DNA of 64,000 nucleotides, from NCBI GenBank assembly GCA_041399085.1, contig JAWKTM010000030.1:1-64000 (forward strand), written 5' to 3'. Under the pieces are notes generated by a model. That model worked only from the letters and a program-made list of their open reading frames with translations, did not search any database and was not told where the DNA came from. This document shows positions 47,202 to 56,577 of this stretch, in pieces; the stretch's first letter is position 1; each line of letters starts with the position of its first letter. Source of the stretch: JAWKTM01 sp041399085 (lineage in GTDB: Bacteria > Planctomycetota > Planctomycetia > Pirellulales > Pirellulaceae). A program made the translations under genes and the position numbers.

Positions 47202-49594
47202 CCGACGAACGTGCCTTGGACCTGTTAATCGCCGATTATTTGGAACGCGTCGACCGCGGCGAGCCAATCGACGTCGAACGGCTGCTGGCCGGCCATCCCG
47301 AGCTGCGGGATGATTTTCACGCGTTCGTGCGCGACATGCGGTTAGTCGACGAACACCGCTATGCGGCAGACGGATCACCCGCCCTTCCCGCGACGCCATC
47401 GCAACTGGAATCGGACACGACGCCGTCGATGTTGCTCTCCGAGACCACGGCAACCACGCCGGCCGAACCCGTCGACCGAGCTCAGGATCGCGCGCCGCCC
47501 GACCACCTGCCCCGCGAATTCGGACGCTATCGGCTGCTGAAGGAACTGGGGCGAGGCGCGATGGGAACCGTGTACTTGGCCGAGGACAGCGAACTCCGGC
47601 GGCGAGTGGCCCTCAAACGCCCGCGGCTTTGCGGCGTGGATCAACAAGCTTTGCGGCAACGTTTCTACCGCGAAGCCCAAGCGGCCGCGACGCTGCATCA
47701 TCCCAATATCTGCCCCGTTTACGACTTGGGGGAATTCGATGGCGAACCGTTTATCACTATGGCGCTAATCGAAGGACGCCCGCTGTCCCAGGTGATCCAA
47801 GGCGGCAAGGCGTTCGACTCCCGAACCGCCGCCTCATTGGTCCGCAAGATCGCGCTGGGATTGGCCGAAGCCCACGATCGCGGCGTCGTGCATCGTGACC
47901 TCAAGCCCGGAAATATCATGATCGATCCCCGCGGGGAACCGGTCGTCATGGATTTCGGTTTGGCTCAACTGGCCGAAGCCGCCACGGAAGATCGCATGAC
48001 CCAAACCGGCATGCTGCTCGGCACGATCGGTTATATGTCTCCCGAACAAGCCGAAGGAGACCCCACACAGATTGGCCCATCGACCGACATCTACAGCTTG
48101 GGAGTCTTACTGTTCGAGTTACTGACAGGCCGACTTCCCTTCGTAGGCTCGGCACCCCAAGTTTTACGTCATATCACATCATCCCAACCCCCCGCGCCCC
48201 GCGAATTACAGCCACAAGTCGATTCGCGTCTCGAATCCATCTGCCTCCGAATGTTGGCCAAATCCCCCAGCGACCGATATGCAACCATGCACGAAGTGGT
48301 CGCGGAACTGGAAGCCTTTCTACGCGCTCCCTCAACACTTCAATCGCCCCCAATCACAACAACCACCCCTAAACACTCCGCACAACGCCGACGAACTGGC
48401 TATCCGGCGGTCTTAGCCGTTTGTGCGATGTTACTAATTGGACTAGCCGCCTTCGCCGTTTGGCTATTCGTTCGCACTCCCTACGGAACGATCCAAGTCC
48501 AGTTGCCCAGTGACGACGCGAATGTGGCCGTGGATGGCGGCGTCGTGACACTCATCGACAAACGAACCGGCAAACAGTTCCAACTGACCGCCGGCGCTAA
48601 CCAATGGAAGAGTGGAGAATACGCCCTACAAGTAACCCACGGCTTTCATCTGACCCTTACAACACCGGATGGCCAGAAACTCAGTGCCAACCAGTTTACG
48701 ATTCACTCCGGCAAGACAGTCCTCGCGGAAGTTAGTCTCACGCCCTCTTCGTCTCCAACAACCGATCCGAACTCCGCTCGCGCAACAACGCCACACAGCG
48801 ACTCCCACTCCCAAGCAAACTCCACCAACACTTCCGGCCCCTTGCCCGCAAATCAACCTCTCGCCTGGGAAATAGTGGCGACGGAACCAGAACCGATCTA
48901 CGGCCTCACACAGTTTAACCCTCACAAAACAAACCTGGCACGTCCGACCTTACAGATCCCTACGTCTCAACCACTCGACAACCTCTATGTCCGTCGCCTT
49001 TGGTTCCAAACGATCAACCTGTACCCGGACGGCAACAAATTCAAGACTCGTGAACTCAACGCTTGGCGATTGAGCGACGAGATAAAACCGGTCGCGGTCG
49101 AAGCTGTCCCCAATCCCCAGAAGGAGGAAACGGTAACGGTCCGACCAAAAACGCCTCTACCCGACGGAGCCTATTGTCTTGTCGCACAACCACCCGACAG
49201 CGAGGCGATGCCGCGACCATTAACAACTTTCGTGGTCAATGGTCTAAGTCGCCCGAGCATCGACGACTGCCGTGTTTCGGTCCGAGACGGAAAAGCCACA
49301 ATCGAAGCCCAACTGAAGAACGACGGGGATGGTGCTCTTAATGACACACGTCTGAAAATGGTTCTATCGCGTATCAACGGCGACAACAAATCTTTCGTTC
49401 GTCGCATGAACCTCAACGGTTTCGATGTACCGGCACACGATGCCGAGTACCTGCAACTTACGTTGGATGTCTCGAAGGAAATGGCGGGCGAGTACCAGTT
49501 GAGTGTGTTTCTCACACTCATCCACAACGACTCCGATTCCGCACGCGTCGCACACGCGGACAGCAACATTTTCACCATCGACAATTCCGAGTGA
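47198..49594 (+). CDS. Transmembrane Ser/Thr protein kinase
   Basis: The product is 798 residues. A planctomycete leader (RALDLLIADYLERVDRGEPI) is followed by a complete kinase domain at about 108-375: Gly-loop LGRGAMGTVYLAED, Lys 140 in VALKRP, catalytic loop VVHRDLKPGNIM (Asp 234), MDFGLAQLAE (Asp 252) and GTIGYMSPEQAEGDP. A membrane helix lies at about 402-425. The outer part carries a PEGA-like segment (GTIQVQLPSDDANVAVDGG) and then a beta-rich domain to the end. All catalytic residues are present, so it should be active. It is translationally coupled to the sigma factor and followed after 3 bp by a second kinase gene. Confidence 0.93.
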   Translation: MTDERALDLLIADYLERVDRGEPIDVERLLAGHPELRDDFHAFVRDMRLVDEHRYAADGSPALPATPSQLESDTTPSMLLSETTATTPAEPVDRAQDRAPPDHLPREFGRYRLLKELGRGAMGTVYLAEDSELRRRVALKRPRLCGVDQQALRQRFYREAQAAATLHHPNICPVYDLGEFDGEPFITMALIEGRPLSQVIQGGKAFDSRTAASLVRKIALGLAEAHDRGVVHRDLKPGNIMIDPRGEPVVMDFGLAQLAEAATEDRMTQTGMLLGTIGYMSPEQAEGDPTQIGPSTDIYSLGVLLFELLTGRLPFVGSAPQVLRHITSSQPPAPRELQPQVDSRLESICLRMLAKSPSDRYATMHEVVAELEAFLRAPSTLQSPPITTTTPKHSAQRRRTGYPAVLAVCAMLLIGLAAFAVWLFVRTPYGTIQVQLPSDDANVAVDGGVVTLIDKRTGKQFQLTAGANQWKSGEYALQVTHGFHLTLTTPDGQKLSANQFTIHSGKTVLAEVSLTPSSSPTTDPNSARATTPHSDSHSQANSTNTSGPLPANQPLAWEIVATEPEPIYGLTQFNPHKTNLARPTLQIPTSQPLDNLYVRRLWFQTINLYPDGNKFKTRELNAWRLSDEIKPVAVEAVPNPQKEETVTVRPKTPLPDGAYCLVAQPPDSEAMPRPLTTFVVNGLSRPSIDDCRVSVRDGKATIEAQLKNDGDGALNDTRLKMVLSRINGDNKSFVRRMNLNGFDVPAHDAEYLQLTLDVSKEMAGEYQLSVFLTLIHNDSDSARVAHADSNIFTIDNSE

Positions 49595-49597
49595 CAA

Positions 49598-52500
49598 ATG
49601 AATCAGCCACCAAATCGCGGCGACAGATCCGGGCAACGCACGGGACACCGAAGTTCGGATCCCGCCGATTCCTCATCAGTTCCACGCCAGCGTTCCGAAT
49701 CAGGCACGAATTCCCAATCGTCCGACGAGACAATTCCACCGCAAGGCTCCCTGATGTCTTCGCCCCTAAACCCCGGAGAGACGTTCGGACGCTATCGCAT
49801 CGTCCGACTGTTAGGCCAGGGCGGCATGGGAAGTGTGTTTCTGGCGGAGGACACCGAACTACACCGCCAAGTGGCCTTGAAAGTCCCCACGATCACCGGC
49901 AATGACAAATCACAGTGGATGCAACGCTTCTATCGCGAGGCCCGCGCGGCGGCGAAACTAAATCACCCCAACATTTGCCAAGTCTTCGATATCGGCGAGA
50001 CGAACAATCTCCCCTTTCTAACGATGGCCTACATCGATGGACCAACGCTCGCCAATGTGATGCGACGACGACTGGAGCCCATCACCACTCGCGAAGCCAT
50101 GTTGGTCGCGTTAAAAGTTGCTCGTGCATTGTCAGCCGCGCACGAAGGAGGCGTCGTCCACCGAGACTTGAAACCCGGCAACATTATGATTAACAGTCGG
50201 CGCGAACCGATTGTGACCGACTTCGGCTTGGCTCTGCAATTGACGGACGACGACGCTCGCCTAACTCGCGAGGGTGTAATACTCGGCACACCCAGCTATA
50301 TGTCGCCCGAACAGATTGAAGGAGATCCCAATCGCGTCGGTCCCCCGGCGGACCAATTCAGCTTGGGCGTCATTCTCTTTGAGTTGCTTACCGGACAACT
50401 TCCCTTCCAAGGCTCAACGGCCCGAGTCATCGGCCAGATTGTTTGCGAACAACCGCCACGGCCCAGCGAACTGCGTCCTGAAATTCCTTCGCCACTAGAA
50501 CGACTTTGTTTGCGTCTGCTGGAGAAGCGAGTCGAGGACCGTTTCGCATCCATGCAAGAGGTGGTAGCGGCATTAGAATCTCAAGTGCGCGCGTTATCAC
50601 CTTCCACAATGGCAATGCAGCCTCCCGCTCCTCCGCCGCAAGCCACCCAATACGCTCCACTAGTGGCCGAAGCGGTGGAGCTGTTGGCCAGCCAGAACTA
50701 CGAGCAAGCCGTTGCGACACTAGACAAAATACCCGTGGACTTTCGTTCCGTCGACGCGACCCAACTATACGCCAAGGCGAACCGATTGAATGCGGAATGC
50801 AAGTCCCTCAATGCCCAAATGCACACCGCCGTACAAACTCGGCAGTATGCGGACTTACAACCGACCCTCGTCCGTCTACTGGAGCTTGAACCAGGCAACC
50901 TGCAAGCTCGTGACATATTCGAGAAGCTTTGCACGTACGGTCCCAAGCAACCCTTTCGATTCGATCCGCAGGGACAACTCTTACGCTCAACGCCCCCAAC
51001 CGCTTGGGAACGTTTCTTATACCAAGCCACAAGTTTTCTTCGTCGTCGCAATGCTCGTCGCTTCGCTTCGTCGGGTAAATCAAGCATCGCACCGCAATGG
51101 CTCAAGCACGTGTTCGAACTCGCACCACGCCGACTACGCACGATGGATGACGAGTCGCTATTGACGAAATGGTTGGGGTGGATAGCAGTGGTATTCTTCG
51201 TCTCCTTTGGCCTTATGAGTGTGGCAATTTATTGGTACCGCAATAGCGACCGCACGAGCGACCATCAACTCGCGAACCAATCGGACGCGGAAAACGCCAA
51301 CTCCTCGGCGGCATCAACCAATAACTTTCCGTTGCCGGAAGTCACTCGCGTCGCGGCCAAAATACCAGGCATTATCCCCAACCCCAAACCATTGCCCGGA
51401 GCAACGCACTGGCAAATCGCCACGCGTTGGCCTCATTGCCGGATCAACGATTTAGACTACAGCCCATTAGGGACGAGAATAGCTGTCGCCTCCGGACCAT
51501 ACGTTCGCATTCTCGACGCGGTAACTCTGGAACTCCGCCTCATTCTGGCGGGACAACGAGGCGAAACGATGTGTGTCGCCTGGTCGCCGGACGGCACGAT
51601 GATTGCCGCGGGGGGCACGGATCGCACCGTACGCCTTTGGAAATCCGATGGCATGCCGGTCACAACTTTTGACAACAACGAGGGCATGATTGATGACGTA
51701 GCCTGGGCTCCAGACAGCAGTCGCCTTGCCTTTACTGACCTATGGAAAGGTGTCGTCGTCGCCCAACGCGATGGCACTATTGAAAAGACCATCGAACTTC
51801 GCGATAAGAGTCGCATTCACGCCGTCGATTGGCATCCGACGGACGGAACGCTGGCCGTGGCCACTCACCGAGGCATTTTGATCTACACGTCGAATTTCGA
51901 ACCGAAAGCTACGGCTGAGCACACCAGGTGGACTCGCGCCGTGAAATGGAGCCCCGATGGAAGTTGGCTGGTTGGCAACGGCAATAAAGTCGAAATTATG
52001 TCCCCTGACCTCACAGTCGCTCATACTTTCGACCCAGACGGTTGGGGCGACATCCATCGAGTCGCCTGGTCGCCGAACAGCAAGACGTTCGCGGTCTCGA
52101 AGCATCCACACGTGCGTCGGTTCACAATTGATGGGAAAGAACTGCCCAAATTGAAAGGTACCGATTCAGTCGATTCCGTGGCTTGGGCGCCGAACGACGA
52201 CACACTGTTCTTGGCAGGATACCGGTTTGCCATGTTCGATACCTCCGATTGGTCACGGAAGATGCTCACGCAACCGGTCGCGGCGCCAACCTACAGCCTT
52301 GATCTTAAGGCCGACTCAAGCGAACTGGCCGATGGTCATTTCTCAAAAATCTGCGTACGGTCACTGGACGGACGCGTGGCACGAACCATCCCTCACGACG
52401 CAAGTCATTTGGCTTGGCTTCCAACCACCAATGACGTGTTAACAATGGGGTGGCCGAATCGGCTCTATCGTGTGAATACGGACGGAGAAGAAACGACTAT

Positions 52501-53788
52501 TTACGACACGGGAGGCGACGACAAGCCGTATTGGAAAATGGCAGTCAGCCCCGACGGTCAGTCCATCGCCGCACGAGTTGAGAACTATGGAGAATTTTCC
52601 CTCCGCCTGTGGAATCAAGACGGAACGCTTCGCAAGCTCGTTCCAGTCGATCAAGACCCAAGAGATTTCGATTGGGACCGGAGCCAAGCGAGGTTGGTCG
52701 TGACGTCTGGGAACGGCATTCGTTTCTTCAACAGCCAAGGCGAACCGGATGGAGACTTTGCCACAAACTATCGTCCCGACTATGTGAGGATTAGTCCGAC
52801 GGGTAACCAAGTGGCCACGGCTCAATCCTGGACCAACGGTGTGTGTGTGCTTGACACTTCGGGGGACGAGCAGTTCCGAACAACCGCCACACCAGGATGG
52901 GGCACACGTCGCCTAGCCTGGGCGCCAGATGGTGAACGGATTGCCTACAGCGACTGGGGACGTCATGAAATTCATGTCACAAACATGGAAGGACGAGTGA
53001 CGCACATACTGGAAGGCCATCATTGTTCCGATGCGATGCTGCAGTGGAGTCGCGATGGTCGAATGTTGATCACGGCCGGACGCGACGGCATGGTCCACGC
53101 TAGGGATGGCCGTGACTTTGCCTTTCAGTGGGTCGGACTTACAACGCGCACACAGCAACCGACTTGGAGCGTTAATGGTGAGATGTTGCATGGCGACGAG
53201 GACGCCAATGCCAGGGAACTAATCTACTTGGTCGAGGACGGGTCTGGGCGAGTACAGATTCTGGAGCAAGAGGCATTCTACCAACGTGTCGGACGCAAGA
53301 GCGTCAACTCGGCCAACCTTATCGAGAATGGCAGCTTTGAAAGACCCTGGGTAGAATCGGGCTTTAGCAACTCCGCGATATTATCTTTACCTGGGTGGCA
53401 TGCCGATGATGTGGATGTGGTCTATAGCTACTACGATGCTGCCTCGGGAATGCAATCGCTGGACATGAGCGGCGGAAGCAGCGGTGCGGCATGGCAAACG
53501 GTGGTTACCACTGCCGGACAAGATTACGAACTCAGCTTCTACGTGTCCGTCAATCCGCACCCGGAGGGTGAGCGTAGCATGCAAGTGAGCTGGGATGGCA
53601 AGAAGCTTGACGAAATCACCATTTCATCGAAGGGACGAACGTCTCGGAATATGCGTTGGGAGCGTCGCCAATACCGCGTTCGCGCCAGCTCCAGCAGCAC
53701 GGAACTGCGGTTTGTCAGCCTCGAACGCAGCGGCACGGGCGTCGCTCTGGACGATGTCCGCCTGGAACCCATGGCCTCGCGTCCGTAG
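49598..53788 (+). CDS. 1396-residue Ser/Thr kinase with WD40-like ectodomain and DUF642-like C-terminus
   Basis: The kinase domain lies at about residues 64-330 with LLGQGGMGSVFLAEDTELHR, Lys 95 (VALKVP), VVHRDLKPGNIM with Asp 190, TDFGLALQL (Asp 208) and ILGTPSYMSPEQIEGDP. All catalytic residues are present. A TPR-like helical segment (about 355-445) precedes a transmembrane helix at 526-547. Residues 590-1215 form a WD40-type propeller, with blades such as CVAWSPDGTMIAAGG and VAWAPDSSRLAFTD. The last 160 residues begin NLIENGSFERPWVESG and end TGVALDDVRLEPM, matching DUF642 / galactose-binding jelly-roll domains. The outside part could thus sense a ligand for the inside kinase. It follows the first kinase by 3 bp. 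Confidence 0.93.
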   Translation: MNQPPNRGDRSGQRTGHRSSDPADSSSVPRQRSESGTNSQSSDETIPPQGSLMSSPLNPGETFGRYRIVRLLGQGGMGSVFLAEDTELHRQVALKVPTITGNDKSQWMQRFYREARAAAKLNHPNICQVFDIGETNNLPFLTMAYIDGPTLANVMRRRLEPITTREAMLVALKVARALSAAHEGGVVHRDLKPGNIMINSRREPIVTDFGLALQLTDDDARLTREGVILGTPSYMSPEQIEGDPNRVGPPADQFSLGVILFELLTGQLPFQGSTARVIGQIVCEQPPRPSELRPEIPSPLERLCLRLLEKRVEDRFASMQEVVAALESQVRALSPSTMAMQPPAPPPQATQYAPLVAEAVELLASQNYEQAVATLDKIPVDFRSVDATQLYAKANRLNAECKSLNAQMHTAVQTRQYADLQPTLVRLLELEPGNLQARDIFEKLCTYGPKQPFRFDPQGQLLRSTPPTAWERFLYQATSFLRRRNARRFASSGKSSIAPQWLKHVFELAPRRLRTMDDESLLTKWLGWIAVVFFVSFGLMSVAIYWYRNSDRTSDHQLANQSDAENANSSAASTNNFPLPEVTRVAAKIPGIIPNPKPLPGATHWQIATRWPHCRINDLDYSPLGTRIAVASGPYVRILDAVTLELRLILAGQRGETMCVAWSPDGTMIAAGGTDRTVRLWKSDGMPVTTFDNNEGMIDDVAWAPDSSRLAFTDLWKGVVVAQRDGTIEKTIELRDKSRIHAVDWHPTDGTLAVATHRGILIYTSNFEPKATAEHTRWTRAVKWSPDGSWLVGNGNKVEIMSPDLTVAHTFDPDGWGDIHRVAWSPNSKTFAVSKHPHVRRFTIDGKELPKLKGTDSVDSVAWAPNDDTLFLAGYRFAMFDTSDWSRKMLTQPVAAPTYSLDLKADSSELADGHFSKICVRSLDGRVARTIPHDASHLAWLPTTNDVLTMGWPNRLYRVNTDGEETTIYDTGGDDKPYWKMAVSPDGQSIAARVENYGEFSLRLWNQDGTLRKLVPVDQDPRDFDWDRSQARLVVTSGNGIRFFNSQGEPDGDFATNYRPDYVRISPTGNQVATAQSWTNGVCVLDTSGDEQFRTTATPGWGTRRLAWAPDGERIAYSDWGRHEIHVTNMEGRVTHILEGHHCSDAMLQWSRDGRMLITAGRDGMVHARDGRDFAFQWVGLTTRTQQPTWSVNGEMLHGDEDANARELIYLVEDGSGRVQILEQEAFYQRVGRKSVNSANLIENGSFERPWVESGFSNSAILSLPGWHADDVDVVYSYYDAASGMQSLDMSGGSSGAAWQTVVTTAGQDYELSFYVSVNPHPEGERSMQVSWDGKKLDEITISSKGRTSRNMRWERRQYRVRASSSSTELRFVSLERSGTGVALDDVRLEPMASRP

Positions 53789-53919
53789 CACAGTATCTTG
53801 ATTTGCGGAATCCAAGTCGCGGCGCTAGAATGAATTCCGTCGCTCGTCCCATAACTTGCCGCGTATCGGCTCGCCGAACTCCAAAATCCGACTTAACTCA
53901 ACAGTTAGATCCGACACTT

Positions 53920-54480
53920 ATGAGCTCGTTACTCCGACTCACCACCGACGAATACGACCGGATGGTCAACAAAGGGGCGTTCGATGATCTTGATCGGAAA
54001 GTCGAATTGTTGCGAGGAGAAGTGCAGACCATGAATCCGGCCGGCCCAGTACATGACGATACGATTGAGTATTTGACGGATTGGTCCAAAAACAACGCCG
54101 ATCGCAACAAGGTCCGGGTTCGTGTGCAATCGGGGCTTTCGCTGCCAGAGTTTGATAGCCGGCCGGAGCCTGATATCGCCTGGGTCAAGGCGCGACGGTA
54201 TCTCGACCGGCATCCGGGAGCAGCGGACGTATTACTGTTGATCGAAGTTGCGGATAGCAGTTTGGCGATTGACAAAACACTTAAAGCGGAACTCTACGCG
54301 AAGGCGGGAATCGTTGAGTATTGGGTCGTTAATACGATCGACCAATTGATTCATATCCACCGGGATCCTGACCGACACGGCTACCGAACGCTAACCACCG
54401 TGACACCGGGAGAAACGGCGTCGCCGTTAGCGGAACCGGAAGCTAACTTGAATGTCTCCGATCTATTTGGATTGTCTTGA
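53920..54480 (+). CDS. Uma2 (DUF820) family protein in the kinase cluster
   Basis: The product is 186 residues from the ATG at 53920 (MSSLLRLTTDEYDRM); an ATG at 53830 is an alternative. It is the classic Uma2 subtype: YDRMVNKGAFDDLDRKVELL, GEVQTMNPAGPVHDD, VQSGLSLPEFDSRPEPDIAW, DVLLLIEVADSSLAIDKTLK (the PD-(D/E)XK-like acidic and Lys residues) and YAKAGIVEYWVVN. It lies between the large kinase gene and the FHA gene, same strand, 132 bp from the former and 12 bp from the latter. Whether it belongs to the signalling system functionally is not known. Confidence 0.88.
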   Translation: MSSLLRLTTDEYDRMVNKGAFDDLDRKVELLRGEVQTMNPAGPVHDDTIEYLTDWSKNNADRNKVRVRVQSGLSLPEFDSRPEPDIAWVKARRYLDRHPGAADVLLLIEVADSSLAIDKTLKAELYAKAGIVEYWVVNTIDQLIHIHRDPDRHGYRTLTTVTPGETASPLAEPEANLNVSDLFGLS

Positions 54481-54492
54481 GCCACTCGCCCC

Positions 54493-55758
54493 ATGATGCG
54501 GTTGGTAGTTATTCGAGGTCGGGACACGGGGCGCTGTATCGAACTGACGCCGCATCACCCCATCTCCATCGGGCGAGGCTCTGGCTGCTCATTCCGTTTA
54601 CTCGATCCGACCGTTTCTCGCTCTCATTGCGAAGTGGCAATTAACACGAACGCAATGACACTTCGCGACGTTGGTAGCCGATTTGGAACCTTTCACAAGG
54701 GCCGCCGCGTCGCTGAAATCGAGTTACAACCAGGAGTTCGCTTTACGGTTGGCGAAACGGAACTGCTCATTGTCGCGGTGAACGACGAGAATCCCACGAC
54801 CTTGCGTCCCGTCGCATCGCAATCCGTGAACTCACATGAGAACCCAACGTTCGCACGACGTCGACCATCACGAATCGGCACATCCGCCGAGATTTTAGCT
54901 CTTCCGGGACACCGGTATTTGCGATATGAGGTCGATGCCGTCCTGGTATCAGCTCGCACTGGTGCAGTGTTTCGGGCGAGGGACCGCAAGCGAGAACGCA
55001 ACGTCGCGTTAAAGTTGTTTTGGCCTCATCAATTCGGCGATGCTCGGGAAACTCGTCGATTCGTGCGAGCCATGCGCACAGCGATACCGGTCCGCCACGA
55101 GAACATTGTGGAAACTTACACGGCAGGTCGCCATCGCGGAATCTGTTTTCTCAGCAGCGAACTGGTGGTCGGCGAGTCGGCTGCGGATCTGGTGGCAAGA
55201 ATGGGTGTTTGCGGGATGCTCGATTGGCGGCGCGTCCTGCGGATTGGGATCCAATGCGCACGGGGTCTGGTCGCCGCGTCGGATCATGGAATGGTACATC
55301 GCAACATTACTCCGCGCAACGTACTTATAGCCAGCCGCGACGATTCCGTGAAGTTAAATGACTTGGTATTTGCGAAGGCGGCCCAACAGATGCAGCTAGA
55401 GCAACTAACGGCCCCGGGCGAGATTTTAGGTGAGCTGCCCTATTTAGCACCGGAACAGTTGGAAGACGAAGCTCCCGTCGATGGCCGTACCGACATTTAT
55501 GGCCTTGGAGCGACACTCTATTGCCTTCTAACAGGGCGTCCACCGTTAGAAGGCCGTAATGCGGCCGAGACGCTTCAAAACATACGCGTCGAACGACCGC
55601 AATCGCCAAGCCGCTTTCACTTATCGGTCTCTCCGTTGTTTGAAGGCGAAGTTCTTCGCATGCTGGAGAAACGCCCCCAGGATCGACACCCCGACCCTCG
55701 CATGTTACTTGGCGACCTACTGCGAGTAGCACAATACGAGAACGTTCGATTGGATTAG
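54493..55758 (+). CDS. FHA domain fused to a kinase-like domain lacking the catalytic Asp (pseudokinase)
   Basis: The product is 421 residues. Residues 5-95 are an FHA phosphothreonine-binding domain: ISIGRGSGCSFRLLDPTVSR with SRSHCEVAI and LRDVGSRFGTF. A kinase fold follows at about 145-410. The Lys of VALKLFWP (174) is present, but the catalytic loop reads MVHRNITPRNVLIA, with Asn 271 in place of Asp. The DFG motif reads NDLVFAK, keeping only the Asp. The activation end (LPYLAPEQLEDEA) and later helices (TDIYGLGATLYCLLTG) are normal. It is therefore likely to bind but not to phosphorylate, and could act as a scaffold for phosphorylated partners of the two active kinases upstream. Confidence 0.9.
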   Translation: MMRLVVIRGRDTGRCIELTPHHPISIGRGSGCSFRLLDPTVSRSHCEVAINTNAMTLRDVGSRFGTFHKGRRVAEIELQPGVRFTVGETELLIVAVNDENPTTLRPVASQSVNSHENPTFARRRPSRIGTSAEILALPGHRYLRYEVDAVLVSARTGAVFRARDRKRERNVALKLFWPHQFGDARETRRFVRAMRTAIPVRHENIVETYTAGRHRGICFLSSELVVGESAADLVARMGVCGMLDWRRVLRIGIQCARGLVAASDHGMVHRNITPRNVLIASRDDSVKLNDLVFAKAAQQMQLEQLTAPGEILGELPYLAPEQLEDEAPVDGRTDIYGLGATLYCLLTGRPPLEGRNAAETLQNIRVERPQSPSRFHLSVSPLFEGEVLRMLEKRPQDRHPDPRMLLGDLLRVAQYENVRLD

Positions 55759-55763
55759 AACGC

Positions 55764-56189
55764 TCAATGTCGTGGATCCCACCGCCAACGTCGTTCCGCG
55801 TTCATCGTGGCCGGTTGGTTCTGACACGCGGCCAATGACCGGCGGAAGGGTGAGAAACGCTCGGAACCGTGGCGATCCATGTAATCGTCGGCTTCAACGG
55901 AGTCAAAGTCCAATTCGTTGACCAGCGAGTTTCGCGTTCGCGTGGAATCCCGCGCGGCATCAATCTCCGGTACGTCCAGCTTGTCGGCCAACCCAAACGC
56001 CTCCTCAAGAGCAGCACGACGCGCATCTTCGCGCTGAGCAATGATTGCACGTAGCCGAACAAGCAATCGAGCGATCCCCGCGTCGGACTCGGGATCAAGT
56101 TCCCGGATCGTCGCATCTATCATGGGCAAGCGCGAGGGTGATTCGAGCGCGGTTTCGAAGACTTGGCAGGTTACGCGGATCGGACGCAT
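55764..56189 (-). CDS. Unrecognised small protein
   Basis: About 141 residues from the ATG at 56189 (MRPIRVTCQVFETALESPSR). An acidic and helical middle reads DESDAGIARLL-like text followed by QREDARRAALEEAFGLADKL, and the end is basic and tryptophan-rich. The frame is also open for about 60 codons upstream without an ATG of quality. No family is recognised. It converges on the FHA gene with 5 bp between the stops. Confidence 0.45.
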   Translation of the reverse strand: MRPIRVTCQVFETALESPSRLPMIDATIRELDPESDAGIARLLVRLRAIIAQREDARRAALEEAFGLADKLDVPEIDAARDSTRTRNSLVNELDFDSVEADDYMDRHGSERFSPFRRSLAACQNQPATMNAERRWRWDPRH

Positions 56190-56577
56190 GAAGCAGACTC
56201 CAAGGATGACAAACACTTCGTTACGGGAGACGAGAAGCGGCAGCCGAAGGAAGCAATGCTCGGGCCAATCGAGACGCCCGTCGCTCACACGCCGCATCCA
56301 CAATTCGCCAATGTCTAGCAACAGCGAGACTTGAGGAATTTCCCCAGTTCGCGACGAGATTGGATGGAAACAAACCGGTCGGCACGAAATTGTAAACTCG
56401 ACAAATGGTTACAATTTCTCATTATGCCTGCCGGGCAAACGTGATAAAGAATGGGGATTTTTCCGAAGCGACGGGATCGCCAAAGACTGCGTGGCTTGAC
56501 GGATAGCCAGGCGAGGTCTCACAAACAAATCGCGTCGCGGCGTCGAAACGAAGCCAAGCCGACCAGACTCTTTTGGC
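56190..56577. other. Region between an unrecognised gene and the S41 protease
   Basis: Beyond the possible upstream extension of the small gene (open to about 56410 on the minus strand) nothing is recognised. No terminator with a T run is seen after the protease stop. Confidence 0.4.
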
